Source of the DNA: Streptomyces abikoensis
Lineage (GTDB): Bacteria; Actinomycetota; Actinomycetes; Streptomycetales; Streptomycetaceae
Assembly (NCBI RefSeq): GCF_014648775.1
Contig: NZ_BMRT01000008.1
Coordinates: 186,001-250,000 of the forward strand
Reading direction: 5' to 3'
Length of the DNA: 64,000 nucleotides
This document shows, in pieces, positions 34,239-43,965 of this stretch. The notes beneath the pieces are model-generated. The model was not told the DNA's origin and did not search any database. It saw only the letters and a program-made list of their open reading frames with translations. Made by a program: the position numbers and the translations under genes. Position 1 is the stretch's first letter. The number at the start of each line of letters is the position of its first letter.

Positions 34239-34976
34239 GTGACCACCGAGCGCCTTCCCCTGTTCCCGCTGAACTCGGTGCTGTTCCCGGGCCTCGTGCT
34301 CCCGCTGAACGTCTTCGAGCGGCGGTACCGCACGCTGATGCGTGACCTGGCGGAGCTGCCCGAGGACACACCGCGCCGCTTCGGCGTCGTCGCCATCCGC
34401 GACGGCCACGAGGTGGCCCCCAGCGCCCCGGGCCTGCCGGAGGAGGCCCGCCCCGAGCCGGGCCCCGCCTCCGGCTTCGGCCCCGACCCGATGGCGTCCT
34501 TCTTCGCCATGGGCTGCGTCGCGGACGCGGCCACCATCCGCAAGCGCCCCAACGGCTCCTACGAGGTCCTCGCCACCGGCACGACCCGTTTCCGGCTGCT
34601 GTCCGTCGACGCCTCGGGCCCGTACCTCACCGCCGAGATCGAGCACGTCGAGGAGCGGCAGGGCGAGGGCGCCGGGGCGCTCGCCTCGGGCGTCGTCCGG
34701 GCCTTCCGCGCCTACCAGAAGCGGCTGGCCGGGGCGAACGACGCCTCGCTCGCGGGCCGCGCGGAGCTGCCGGGCGAGCCCCGGGTGCTGTCCTACCTGG
34801 TCGCGGCGGCCGCCGTGCTGGACACCCCGGCCAAGCAGCGGCTGCTCCAGGCGCCCGACACCGCCTCGCGGCTCGCGGACGAGCTGCGGCTGCTGCGCGC
34901 CGAGACGGCCGTCATGGGCAAGCTCCCCTCCCTGCCCGCCGTCGAGCTCACCCGGCGGCCCACCAGCCCCAACTGA
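34239..34976 (+). CDS. Lon N-terminal (substrate-binding) domain protein
   Basis: A 245-residue stand-alone Lon-N domain protein, without ATPase or protease. LPLFPLNSVLFPGLVLPLNVFERRYRTLM is the domain hallmark; FGVVAIRDG and GTTRFRLLSVD follow in order, then an alpha-helical bundle (about 150-230). Such proteins bind peptides or, in some cases, act as E3-like or adaptor factors; the target here is unknown. It is separated from the downstream deacylase gene by 16 bases, so they likely form an operon. Confidence 0.9.
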   Translation: MTTERLPLFPLNSVLFPGLVLPLNVFERRYRTLMRDLAELPEDTPRRFGVVAIRDGHEVAPSAPGLPEEARPEPGPASGFGPDPMASFFAMGCVADAATIRKRPNGSYEVLATGTTRFRLLSVDASGPYLTAEIEHVEERQGEGAGALASGVVRAFRAYQKRLAGANDASLAGRAELPGEPRVLSYLVAAAAVLDTPAKQRLLQAPDTASRLADELRLLRAETAVMGKLPSLPAVELTRRPTSPN

Positions 34977-34992
34977 TCGACAGGACGAGGTT

Positions 34993-35496
34993 TTGGCGAA
35001 GAAGAACGGCAAACGGCAGGGCGCGGGCTCGACGCCCGCGATCGTCGCCCTGGAGAAGGCCGGCGCCGCCTTCACCGTCCACGCCTACGAGCACGACCCG
35101 GCCACCCCCTCCTACGGCGAGGAGGCCGCGCAGGCGCTGGGGGTGGAGCCCGGGCGGGTCTTCAAGACCCTCGTCGCGGAGGTCGACGGCGCGCTGACCG
35201 TGGCGGTCGTGCCGGTGTCGGGCTCGCTCGACCTCAAGGCGCTCGCCACGGCCGTCGGCGGCAAGCGCGCCGCGATGGCCGACCCGGCCGCCGCGGAGCG
35301 CACGACCGGGTACGTCCGGGGCGGCATCTCCCCGCTCGGGCAGCGCAAGCGCCTCCCGACCGCGCTGGACGCGTCCGCGCGGGCGCACGCCACGATCTGT
35401 GTGTCGGCGGGGAGGCGGGGGCTGGAGGTCGAGCTCGCGCCGGAGGATCTGGCGGCGCTCACGGGGGCGGTGGTGGCGGCGATCGCGCGCCCTTGA
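34993..35496 (+). CDS. YbaK/EbsC-type aminoacyl-tRNA deacylase
   Basis: A 167-residue enzyme of the Cys-tRNA(Pro)/Cys-tRNA(Cys) deacylase family, which clears mischarged tRNA. GRVFKTLVAEVDG contains the catalytic Lys, followed by VVPVSGSLDLKALA, GYVRGGISPLGQRKRLPT and the ICVSAGRRGLEVELAPEDL end. I chose TTG at 34993 as start (AGGACGAGG just upstream, product begins LAKKNGK, read as Met). Confidence 0.9.
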   Translation: MAKKNGKRQGAGSTPAIVALEKAGAAFTVHAYEHDPATPSYGEEAAQALGVEPGRVFKTLVAEVDGALTVAVVPVSGSLDLKALATAVGGKRAAMADPAAAERTTGYVRGGISPLGQRKRLPTALDASARAHATICVSAGRRGLEVELAPEDLAALTGAVVAAIARP

Positions 35497-35568
35497 CGGC
35501 GGTCCGCGCCGTCGTTACGACCGAAGGGGACCGCCACGCGAGCGGTCCACTACGGGAGGGGACGCCCG

Positions 35569-35643
35569 ATGTCGAAGCGCACGCGGAAGCGTCGTTGGCG
35601 GCTGAGGAAGGGCCGCGCCAACCACGGCCGTAGGCCGGCGTAG
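35569..35643 (+). CDS. Ribosomal protein bL37 (24 residues)
   Basis: A 24-codon gene, ATG to TAG, with GGGAGGGG nine bases upstream. The product starts MSKRTRKRRWRLRKG and ends ANHGRRPA, extremely basic. It resembles the mycobacterial ribosomal protein bL37, also 24 residues, whose C-terminus I recall as ANHGKRPNA. bL37 sits on the large subunit near the interdomain region of 23S rRNA. It lies alone after the YbaK gene and is followed by a hairpin at 35680. Confidence 0.75.
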   Translation: MSKRTRKRRWRLRKGRANHGRRPA

Positions 35644-35678
35644 CAGGGGTTTTACCCCGGTCCCGCCCCTTCCCGTTT

Positions 35679-35729
35679 CCCGGGGGCTCCGCCCCCGGAC
35701 CCCCGGTCCTCAAACGCCGGACGGGCTGA
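35679..35729. terminator. Hairpin plus 24-bp dispersed repeat
   Basis: An 8-bp stem (ccgggggc / gcccccgg, three-base loop, 35680-35698) is followed by a 24-base sequence (35706-35729) identical to 7696-7719. It separates bL37 from the convergent DUF2567-like gene. Confidence 0.6.
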
Positions 35730-35744
35730 TCAGCGGGGCCGGGG

Positions 35745-36398
35745 CTACCGCTCCGGCCAGTGGGGAACCACCGGCGGTTCCGGGTCCCTCGGGCCGAACA
35801 GGGCCGTCAGGCCCAGGTGCGTGGCCATCGCGGCCAGCGGCCACGCCAGCAGCATCCCCTTCGCCCCCAGCCGCAGCGGCGCGTCGAAGACGACGCCCTT
35901 GCCCACGGCCAGGGCGTGCGCGGCCACGTCGCCGGTGGGGCCGAGCCGGATGCCGAGCCGCCAGGCGACCAGCGAGGCCAGCAGCGAGCCGACGGCCAGG
36001 CCCACGACGATCGCGATGCCGCCGGCGCGGCGGAAGAGGAACACCACGGCCGCGCTCAGCACGCCGAAGCCCAGCCCCAGCAGGCCGAACCAGCCGTCCG
36101 CGCCGATGGCCTGCTCGCCCTCGGTGTTCTTCAGGTAGACGGCCTTGCCGTCGGAGATCAGCGGCACCCGGGGCGCCAGCCACACCCACAGCAGGCCCAG
36201 CAGCACACCGGCCAGCGTCACCGCCGCGAGGATCACCGCGCCCTGCCGCAGCTCGGCGCGCGCCTCCGCCCGGGCCTGCTCCCGCGCCGGGTCGGCCTGG
36301 CCGGCCTGGTCGTCCTGGCCGTCCTGCCGGTCGGGGGCGTGCTCGGGGCTCGGGCCCTCGGAGGAGGAGTCGTCCTGCGGAGTCAGCGGTGCGGTCAC
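35745..36398 (-). CDS. DUF2567-like membrane protein
   Basis: A 217-residue membrane protein with a polar, Gln/Asp-rich N-terminus (1-50) and four hydrophobic helices (about 53-75, 103-123, 126-148, 180-203). VYLKNTEGEQAIGADGWFGLLG between helices one and two is the most distinctive stretch and resembles actinobacterial DUF2567 proteins. No function is known. The GTG at 36398 fits a GGCGG site. It lies after, and in line with, the ABC transporter genes. Confidence 0.75.
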   Translation of the reverse strand: MTAPLTPQDDSSSEGPSPEHAPDRQDGQDDQAGQADPAREQARAEARAELRQGAVILAAVTLAGVLLGLLWVWLAPRVPLISDGKAVYLKNTEGEQAIGADGWFGLLGLGFGVLSAAVVFLFRRAGGIAIVVGLAVGSLLASLVAWRLGIRLGPTGDVAAHALAVGKGVVFDAPLRLGAKGMLLAWPLAAMATHLGLTALFGPRDPEPPVVPHWPER

Positions 36399-36457
36399 CC
36401 CGCCATCGTGCCAGGTCGGCGTGGGCACCCCGGCGCCAGGAGGGTCGGTGCGGCGCG

Positions 36458-37300
36458 TCACCGCACCGCCGCCCGGCGGTAGGCCCAGGTGGCCACGGCC
36501 AGCGACACGACGCCGACGGCCGCGCACACCCCGAGGTCGGCCACCACCAGCAGCCAGTCCGGGCGCGCGTCGAAGGACCGCGCGAGCGCCTCCACGCCGT
36601 AGGTCGACGGCAGCAGATCCCGCGCGAACGCGATCGGCGCCGGCATGTGCGCGGCCGGCAGCACGCCCAGCAGCAGCGCCGCCGACATGCCCAGCTGGCC
36701 GCCCAGCGTGGCGAGCTCCTGGCGCGGTGCGAGCAGCCCCAGGGCGGCGCCCAGTCCGGCGAGGGCCGCGCCCGAGACGGGGATCACGGCCGCCAGCACC
36801 CACAGGTGCGCCATCGGCAGCTTGAACAGCACGCTGCCCACCACCGCCGTGACGAGGGTGCCGGGCGCGGTGAAGGACGCGTACGCCCCGGCCGCCCCCA
36901 GCACGACCGCCGCGGGCGGCACCGGCAGCGTCGCGTAGTGGTCGAGGCCGCCGCCGGCGCGCAACTGGCCGAAGTACTGGGCGAGGAGGTTGAGCGCGAC
37001 GAACGCCACGACCAGGACGCTGGAGCCGGCCACGACGGACCGCGCCTCGTCGCCGCCGTCGACGACGCCGCGCATCATCACCATGATGCCGACGGACTGG
37101 AACGTCGCCACGAACAGCAGCGGGATCCGCGCCACGCGGGCGCGCGAGAGCTGCGCCCGGTAGACGGCCGCCAGCGCGGGCAGCAGCCGCGCCCCGGGCG
37201 CGAGCGGGGCGGCGGCGCCGTCCTCGGCCCCGGCCCCGGGCCGCTCCCCGCCCCTTCCCCGGACCGTCCCGGACACCGCCTCTGCGGATACGGCACTCAC
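36458..37300 (-). CDS. ABC-2 type transporter permease
   Basis: A 280-residue permease with six hydrophobic segments, starting after a Gly/Pro/Ala-rich cytosolic leader of about 38 residues. The layout (AQYFGQLRAGGGLDHYATLPVPPAAVVLG, then three helices and DLLPSTYGVEALARSFDARP) is that of ABC-2 exporters that pump drugs or lipids. It is 31 bases downstream of its ATPase gene. Substrate unknown. Confidence 0.9.
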   Translation of the reverse strand: MSAVSAEAVSGTVRGRGGERPGAGAEDGAAAPLAPGARLLPALAAVYRAQLSRARVARIPLLFVATFQSVGIMVMMRGVVDGGDEARSVVAGSSVLVVAFVALNLLAQYFGQLRAGGGLDHYATLPVPPAAVVLGAAGAYASFTAPGTLVTAVVGSVLFKLPMAHLWVLAAVIPVSGAALAGLGAALGLLAPRQELATLGGQLGMSAALLLGVLPAAHMPAPIAFARDLLPSTYGVEALARSFDARPDWLLVVADLGVCAAVGVVSLAVATWAYRRAAVR

Positions 37301-37331
37301 GCGGCACAGCTCCTGTTCGCTACGGACCTCG

Positions 37332-38351
<1,020 letters not shown>

Positions 38352-38430
38352 GAGCTATGAGGGTACGCGCCCCGGCGCCCGCGGCTCGCTTTGGGGTGCC
38401 GGCGAAAGCCGAACGCCGCCGGCCGCCGGG

Positions 38431-39753
38431 TCAGTCCCCCGCCTGCGCGTGTTCCGCCGCCGTCCGGGCGTCGATCTCGCGCCAGAAGCCCGCCCGGATC
38501 GCGTAACGGTCGTGCTCGTCGATCTGATCGTCCTTGTGGGCGAGGAGCCCGAAGCGGGCGGCGTAGCGCAGGAGCTCGCCGTCGATGCGGTGGGGGATGC
38601 GCGGGTATTCGGTGGACAGGTGCTGGAGGTGGACGGAGTCGGTCAGGCGCTCGGCCCAGCGGCGGGCGAAGACCTGGCCGACCTCGAACGGGTCGCCGCC
38701 GACGGTGGTGATGTCCTCCTCGCGGTCTGCCCAGCGCTGCTCGGCGCTGGTCAGCTGGGCGAGCATGGGCAGGGAGGCCGTCTCGGGGGACTCGCCCAGG
38801 CCGTTGCCCGTGCCGCCGCGGTCGATCCAGCCCTTGTCGGAGGACCAGCGCAGGGTCGCGTTGGGCGTCACCCCGGCGCCCGACTGCCCGTTGGCCGGGG
38901 ACGGGCCGGAGCCCGGCACGGCGGCGCCGGCCGGCTGGGCCGGGGTGCCCGCCGGGCCGCGCCCCAGACCGGCGAGGTCCTTCGGGGTGGGCACGCCGCG
39001 CGTGGCGGGGGAGTCGTTGCCGCCCGCCGGGGCCGTCGTCGCGGGCCGGGTGCCGTTGCGCTCGGCGGCCGGGCGGTTCTCCCCGCCGTGCCCGGAGGCG
39101 GCCGCGGCCGCGGCGGCCGCCGCGGCGGTCTCGGGCAGGGGCGCGGAGAGGATCGCCGCGATCTCGGGCCGGGGCGCGGGCGGCGGGGCGCAGGGGCCGG
39201 TGAGCTCCTTGGGCCGTACGGCGCGGGTGATCCAGGTGCGGTCCAGGACGCGGCGCTCGTCGGCCTCGGCGACGAGGTCCTCGGACTGGTTGTAGTCGCC
39301 GTCGGCGGCCTGCACGGCCCACAGGTGGACGGCGACGCCGTGTTCCTTGGCGGACATCAGGCCGGGCAGGAGGTCGCCGTCGCCGGTGACGAGCACGATG
39401 TCCGAGCAGGCGCGGTTGCGGGCGAGCTCGGTGAGCTCGGCGTGCATGGCCGCGTCCACGCCCTTCTGGGCCCAGCGGCCGTCGCTGCGGGTCAGGGCGC
39501 CCAGCCGGACCGTCACGCGGGACATGACGCGCAGCCGCCGGTGCTCGGGCTGGGGCACCCGGTCGGGGGCGCCGTCGAACCAGTAGATCCGCAGCAGCGG
39601 ACGCTGGGTGTCGGCTTCGGCGCGCTCGCGCAGCCCCTGGATGAGGGTCGCGTGGTCGACGGTGATGCGCGACCTGGCGGGCTCCCCCGCCAGCAGGCTC
39701 GCGGCGGCGCCCAGCAGATAGCCGGCGTCCACCAGGACGACGCAGCGGTCCAC
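38431..39753 (-). CDS. NYN-domain (PIN-like) protein with long linker
   Basis: A 440-residue protein. Residues 1-170 are a NYN/LabA-type PIN nuclease domain: CVVLVDAGYLLG holds the first Asp, WAQKGVDAAMHAEL the second, and DIVLVTGDGDLLPGL the third, so a Mg-dependent RNase site looks complete. Residues about 190-320 form a low-complexity linker with an uninterrupted run of about ten alanines. The C-terminal domain (about 335-440, with DPFEVGQVFARRWAERL) is helical. Its RNA target is unknown. It is divergent from the 40024 gene. Confidence 0.85.
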   Translation of the reverse strand: MDRCVVLVDAGYLLGAAASLLAGEPARSRITVDHATLIQGLRERAEADTQRPLLRIYWFDGAPDRVPQPEHRRLRVMSRVTVRLGALTRSDGRWAQKGVDAAMHAELTELARNRACSDIVLVTGDGDLLPGLMSAKEHGVAVHLWAVQAADGDYNQSEDLVAEADERRVLDRTWITRAVRPKELTGPCAPPPAPRPEIAAILSAPLPETAAAAAAAAAASGHGGENRPAAERNGTRPATTAPAGGNDSPATRGVPTPKDLAGLGRGPAGTPAQPAGAAVPGSGPSPANGQSGAGVTPNATLRWSSDKGWIDRGGTGNGLGESPETASLPMLAQLTSAEQRWADREEDITTVGGDPFEVGQVFARRWAERLTDSVHLQHLSTEYPRIPHRIDGELLRYAARFGLLAHKDDQIDEHDRYAIRAGFWREIDARTAAEHAQAGD

Positions 39754-40023
39754 GTTCCACCCTCTTTCCGTGAGTTCAGATGTCTGAGTTCGGAAGTGCG
39801 GTCGTCCCCCGGCACGGCCGTGCCCCGGTCTCCTCGGTTTGCCAGGAGTCTGCCCGACCGCGCGGGGGTTATCAGTCCGAACTGGATCTTCGGCGTGGCG
39901 GATACGGGCGGCGGCGGAGAAGTAACCCTGTCACCGAAGGTAATGACCCGAAATGCGTCCTTCGTGGGGGCGTGCAAGGGTGAGCCGTGGGGGGTCGTCA
40001 CCCCGATCCGGAGGCACAGCAGC

Positions 40024-40197
40024 ATGGCGAAGAACAAGAAGCAGGACCGGAGCCAGCAGAAGACCAGCGCCGCGGAGCGCGGCCAGCAGGAGGCCCAGAA
40101 GTCGTCGATGGAGGCGCAGAGCCAGCAGCGGTCGTCGCAGGTCACCCCGGGCGATCTGGCCCGCAAGAACAAGCAGAAGCGGTTCGGTCACAACTGA
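40024..40197 (+). CDS. Small hydrophilic hypothetical protein
   Basis: A 57-residue protein starting MAKNKKQDRSQQK, rich in Gln, Lys and Ser and ending QKRFGHN. CCGGAGGC precedes the ATG. Secondary structure is probably disordered or helical. I remember short homologues with the same ending in Streptomyces, but no function. A strong terminator follows at 40218. Confidence 0.8.
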   Translation: MAKNKKQDRSQQKTSAAERGQQEAQKSSMEAQSQQRSSQVTPGDLARKNKQKRFGHN

Positions 40198-40217
40198 ACC
40201 GGCGCTTGGACGCGCTT

Positions 40218-40252
40218 GAGGGGCGCGCCCGCCGATAGCGGGCGCGCCCCTC
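40218..40252. terminator. Bidirectional terminator hairpin
   Basis: A 15-bp perfect stem (arms 40218-40232 and 40238-40252, five-base loop CGATA) lies between the convergent small gene and dnaE. Confidence 0.8.
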
Positions 40253-40268
40253 ATCCGCGCGCAATGGC

Positions 40269-43200
40269 TCAGCCGGCCAGGCAGGACGGGCCGAGCAGCT
40301 GCTTCAGGTCGCCGAAGAGTGCCGGATCAGGTGTCACCCGGTGGCGGTCGAGCCGGAGGACGGTCGTCTTGCGGGCGCCCTGGAGCTTGATCCGCACCTC
40401 GGTGGAGCCCCGGTGGTGGCTGAGCACCTGGCCCAGCCGCTCCACCAGCGGCGGGGTGACCTTGACCGTGGGGATGGAGATGATCACCGGGGCGTTGGTA
40501 CCGGCGTTGGAGAGGTCGGGGACCATCAGCTCCATGGCCACCAGCCGGGGGATGTCCTCGCGCTTGTCGAGGCGGCCCTTGACGAAGACGACGGCGTCCT
40601 CGACGAGCTGGGTGGAGACCAGCTGGTAGGTGGCGGGGAAGAACATGCAGTCGATGGAGCCGGCCAGGTCCTCGACGGTGGCGATGGCCCAGGCGTTGCC
40701 CTGCTTGGTCATCTTGCGCTGGAGGCCGGAGATGATGCCGCCGATGGTGACGATGGCGCCGTCGGCGTGCTCTCCGCCGGTGAGCTGGGAGATCGAGGCG
40801 TCGGCCTTGTCGTTGAGGACGTGCTCGATGCCGAAGAGCGGGTGGTCGGAGACGTAGAGGCCGAGCATCTCGCGCTCCTGCGCGAGCAGGTAGGACTTCT
40901 CCCACTCGACGTCGGAGAACTCCACGTCCAGCCCGAAGCCCGGCTCGCCGCTGTCCTCCTCGCCCATGCCGCCGAAGAGGTCGAACTGCCCCTCGGCCTC
41001 CTTGCGCTTGACCGCGACCACGTTGTCGATCATCGGTTCGTAGTGCGCGGTGAGGCCCTTGCGGGTGTGCCCCATCTCGTCGAAGGCGCCGGCCTTGATC
41101 AGCGATTCGACGGTGCGCTTGTTGCAGACGACGGCCTCGACCTTGTCGAGGAAGTCGGGGAAGGAGGTGTACTTCCCCTTGGCCTTGCGGCAGCGAATGA
41201 TCGAGTCGACGACGTTGGCGCCGACGTTGCGCACGGCGGTGAGGCCGAAGAGGATCACGTCGTCGCCCTGGGCGGCGAAGTTGGACTCCGACTCGTTGAC
41301 GTTCGGCGGGAGCACCTTGATGCCCATGCGGCGGCACTCGTTGAGGTAGGTCGCGGACTTGTCCTTGTCGTCCTTGACCGAGGTCAGCAGGGCGGCCATG
41401 TACTCGGCGGGGTGGTTGGCCTTGAGGTAGGCCGTCCAGTACGAGACCAGGCCGTACGCGGCGGAGTGGGCCTTGTTGAAGGCGTAGCCGGCGAAGGGGA
41501 CCAGCACGTCCCACAGGGCCTGGATGGCCTCGTCGGTGTAGCCGTTCTTCCGGGCGCCGGCCTGGAAGATGGTGAAGTTCTTCGCCAGCTCCTCGGGCTT
41601 CTTCTTGCCCATGACGCGGCGGAGGATGTCGGCCTCGCCGAGCGAGTACCCGGCGATGATCTGGGCGGCCTTCTGCACCTGCTCCTGGTAGACGATCAGG
41701 CCGTAGGTGACGGCCAGGACCTCTTCCAGGGGCTTCTCCAGCTCCGGGTGGATCGGGGTGATCTCCTGCTGGCCGTTCTTTCGCAGCGCGTAGTTCGTGT
41801 GCGAGTTCATGCCCATCGGGCCCGGCCGGTACAGGGCGGACACGGCGGAGATGTCTTCGAAGTTGTCGGGCTTCATCAGCCGCAGCAGGGACCGCATGGG
41901 CCCGCCGTCGAACTGGAAGACGCCGAGGGTGTCGCCGCGCTGGAGGAGCTCGAAGGTCGTGGGGTCGTCGAGCGGCAGGGCCAGGAGGTCGATGTCGATC
42001 CCCTTGTTGGCCTTCACCATCTTGACGGCGTCGTCCATGATCGTGAGGTTGCGCAGGCCGAGGAAGTCCATCTTCAGCAGGCCGAGCGCCTCACAGCTCG
42101 GGTAGTCCCACTGGGTGATGGTCACGCCGTCGGAGTGCCGGACCCAGACGGGCACGTGGTCGGTGATCGTCTCGCTGGACATGATCACGCCGGCCGCGTG
42201 CACACCCATCTGCCGGACCAGGCCCTCGACGCCCATGGCGGTGTCGATGACCTTCTTGACGTCCGGCTCGTTCTCGTACATCGCGCGGACCTCGCCGGCC
42301 TCGCTGTAGCGCGGGTGCTTGGGGTCGGTGATGCCGGAGAGCGGGATGCCCTTGCCGAGGACGTCGGCGGGCATGGCCTTGGTGATGCGGTCGCCCATGG
42401 CGTAGGGGTAGCCCAGGACGCGCGCGGAGTCCTTGATGGCGTTCTTGGCCTTGATGGTGCCGTAGGTGCCGATCATGGCGACCTTGTCCGAGCCGTACTT
42501 CTCGGTGACGTACCGGATCACCTCGGCGCGCCGGCGCTCGTCGAAGTCGATGTCGACATCGGGCATCGAGATGCGCTCGGGGTTGAGGAACCGCTCGAAG
42601 ATCAGGCCGTGCGGGATGGGGTCGAGGTCGGTGATGCCGAGGGCGTAGGCGACGATCGAGCCGGCCGCGGAGCCACGGCCGGGGCCGACCGCGATGCCCT
42701 GCTTCTTGGCCCACATGATGAAGTCGGCGACCACGAGGAAGTAGCCCGGGAAGCCCATCGAGATGATGGTGTCCATCTCGTACTCGACCTGCTTCATGCG
42801 GTCCTCGGGGATGCCGCCGGGGAAGCGGCGGTGCATGCCCCGCATGGTCTCCTCGCGGAACCAGGTGACCTCGGTGTAGCCCTCGGGGATGTCGAACTTG
42901 GGCATCAGGTTCCGGAACTGGAACATGCCCTCGGTGTCGATCTGGTCGGCGATCAGCTTGGTGTTGGCGCACCCCTCCTGCCAGGCGTCCGAGGAGTCGA
43001 TGGCGTACATCTCCTCCGTGGACTTCAGGTAGTAGCCCGAGCCGTCGAAGCGGAAGCGGTCGGGGTCGGAGAGGTTCTTGCCGGTCTGGATGCACAGCAG
43101 GGCGTCGTGGGCGGCCGCCTCGTGCGCGTAGGTGTAGTGCGAGTCGTTGGTGACCAGCGGCGGGATGCCGAGCTTCTTGCCGATCTCCAGCAGTCCGTCG

Positions 43201-43808
43201 CGGACCCGGCGCTCGATCTCGATGCCGTGGTCCATCAGCTCCAGGAAGTACCGGTCCTTGCCGAAGATGTCCTGGTACTCGGAGGCGGACTTCAGGGCCT
43301 CGTCGAACTGGCCGAGGCGCAGCCTGGTCTGCAGCTCGCCGGAGGGGCAGCCGGTGGAGGCGATCAGCCCCTCGGACCACTGGCTGATGGTCTCCTTGTC
43401 CATCCGGGGCCACTTGGTCAGCCAGCCCTCGGCGTAGGCGTCGGAGGACAGCCGGAAGAGGTTGTGCAGACCGGTGGCGTTGGCCGCCCAGATCGTCTTG
43501 TGGGTGTAACCACCGGAACCGGAGACGTCGTCCCGCTTCTGGTGCGGCTGGCCCCACTGGATCCTGCGCTTGTTGCGCCGGGACTCGGGGGCCACGTACG
43601 CCTCGATGCCGATGATCGGGGTGATCCCGGCCTTCTGGGCGGAGTGGAAGAAGTCGTAGGCGCCGTGGAGGTTGCCGTGGTCGGACATGGCGATGTGTGT
43701 CATGCCCATCTCATTGCAGGCATTGAACATGTCCTTGAGCCGCGCGGCACCGTCCAGCAGCGAGTACTGGGTGTGGACGTGCAGGTGCGTGAACGGCGTC
43801 TTGGCCAC
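40269..43808 (-). CDS. dnaE: DNA polymerase III alpha subunit
   Basis: A 1179-residue replicative polymerase. The N-terminal PHP domain begins FTHLHVHTQYSLLDG with DHGNLHG metal ligands. The palm has PDVDIDFDERRR with the catalytic aspartates and GPGRGSAAGSIVAY before it. A helix-hairpin-helix region, an OB-fold (VTIGGIISGLQRKMTKQG) and a short C-terminal part follow. The GTG at 43808 has GGAGG nine bases upstream; the open frame to 44027 is spurious. Length is normal for DnaE1. Confidence 0.97.
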   Translation of the reverse strand: MAKTPFTHLHVHTQYSLLDGAARLKDMFNACNEMGMTHIAMSDHGNLHGAYDFFHSAQKAGITPIIGIEAYVAPESRRNKRRIQWGQPHQKRDDVSGSGGYTHKTIWAANATGLHNLFRLSSDAYAEGWLTKWPRMDKETISQWSEGLIASTGCPSGELQTRLRLGQFDEALKSASEYQDIFGKDRYFLELMDHGIEIERRVRDGLLEIGKKLGIPPLVTNDSHYTYAHEAAAHDALLCIQTGKNLSDPDRFRFDGSGYYLKSTEEMYAIDSSDAWQEGCANTKLIADQIDTEGMFQFRNLMPKFDIPEGYTEVTWFREETMRGMHRRFPGGIPEDRMKQVEYEMDTIISMGFPGYFLVVADFIMWAKKQGIAVGPGRGSAAGSIVAYALGITDLDPIPHGLIFERFLNPERISMPDVDIDFDERRRAEVIRYVTEKYGSDKVAMIGTYGTIKAKNAIKDSARVLGYPYAMGDRITKAMPADVLGKGIPLSGITDPKHPRYSEAGEVRAMYENEPDVKKVIDTAMGVEGLVRQMGVHAAGVIMSSETITDHVPVWVRHSDGVTITQWDYPSCEALGLLKMDFLGLRNLTIMDDAVKMVKANKGIDIDLLALPLDDPTTFELLQRGDTLGVFQFDGGPMRSLLRLMKPDNFEDISAVSALYRPGPMGMNSHTNYALRKNGQQEITPIHPELEKPLEEVLAVTYGLIVYQEQVQKAAQIIAGYSLGEADILRRVMGKKKPEELAKNFTIFQAGARKNGYTDEAIQALWDVLVPFAGYAFNKAHSAAYGLVSYWTAYLKANHPAEYMAALLTSVKDDKDKSATYLNECRRMGIKVLPPNVNESESNFAAQGDDVILFGLTAVRNVGANVVDSIIRCRKAKGKYTSFPDFLDKVEAVVCNKRTVESLIKAGAFDEMGHTRKGLTAHYEPMIDNVVAVKRKEAEGQFDLFGGMGEEDSGEPGFGLDVEFSDVEWEKSYLLAQEREMLGLYVSDHPLFGIEHVLNDKADASISQLTGGEHADGAIVTIGGIISGLQRKMTKQGNAWAIATVEDLAGSIDCMFFPATYQLVSTQLVEDAVVFVKGRLDKREDIPRLVAMELMVPDLSNAGTNAPVIISIPTVKVTPPLVERLGQVLSHHRGSTEVRIKLQGARKTTVLRLDRHRVTPDPALFGDLKQLLGPSCLAG

Positions 43809-43965
43809 GGTGGACGACCTCCGGGGGCGGGGCAGCGGGTCGGCGGGGACAACTTCGAAGGTTACCGGCCCCCACCGACAGCCGGGGGCACGCGCCGGTA
43901 CCCTCACGCGTTGAGCACCACAGCACTGACGTTCGTTCCATGCCCCACCCCAGGAGGACCCCGCG

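Noticed and set aside
39754..40023. Possible regulator site GTCAccgaaggtaaTGAC between the NYN gene and the small gene
   Set aside because: Four-base arms with ten-base spacing occur often by chance; no further support.
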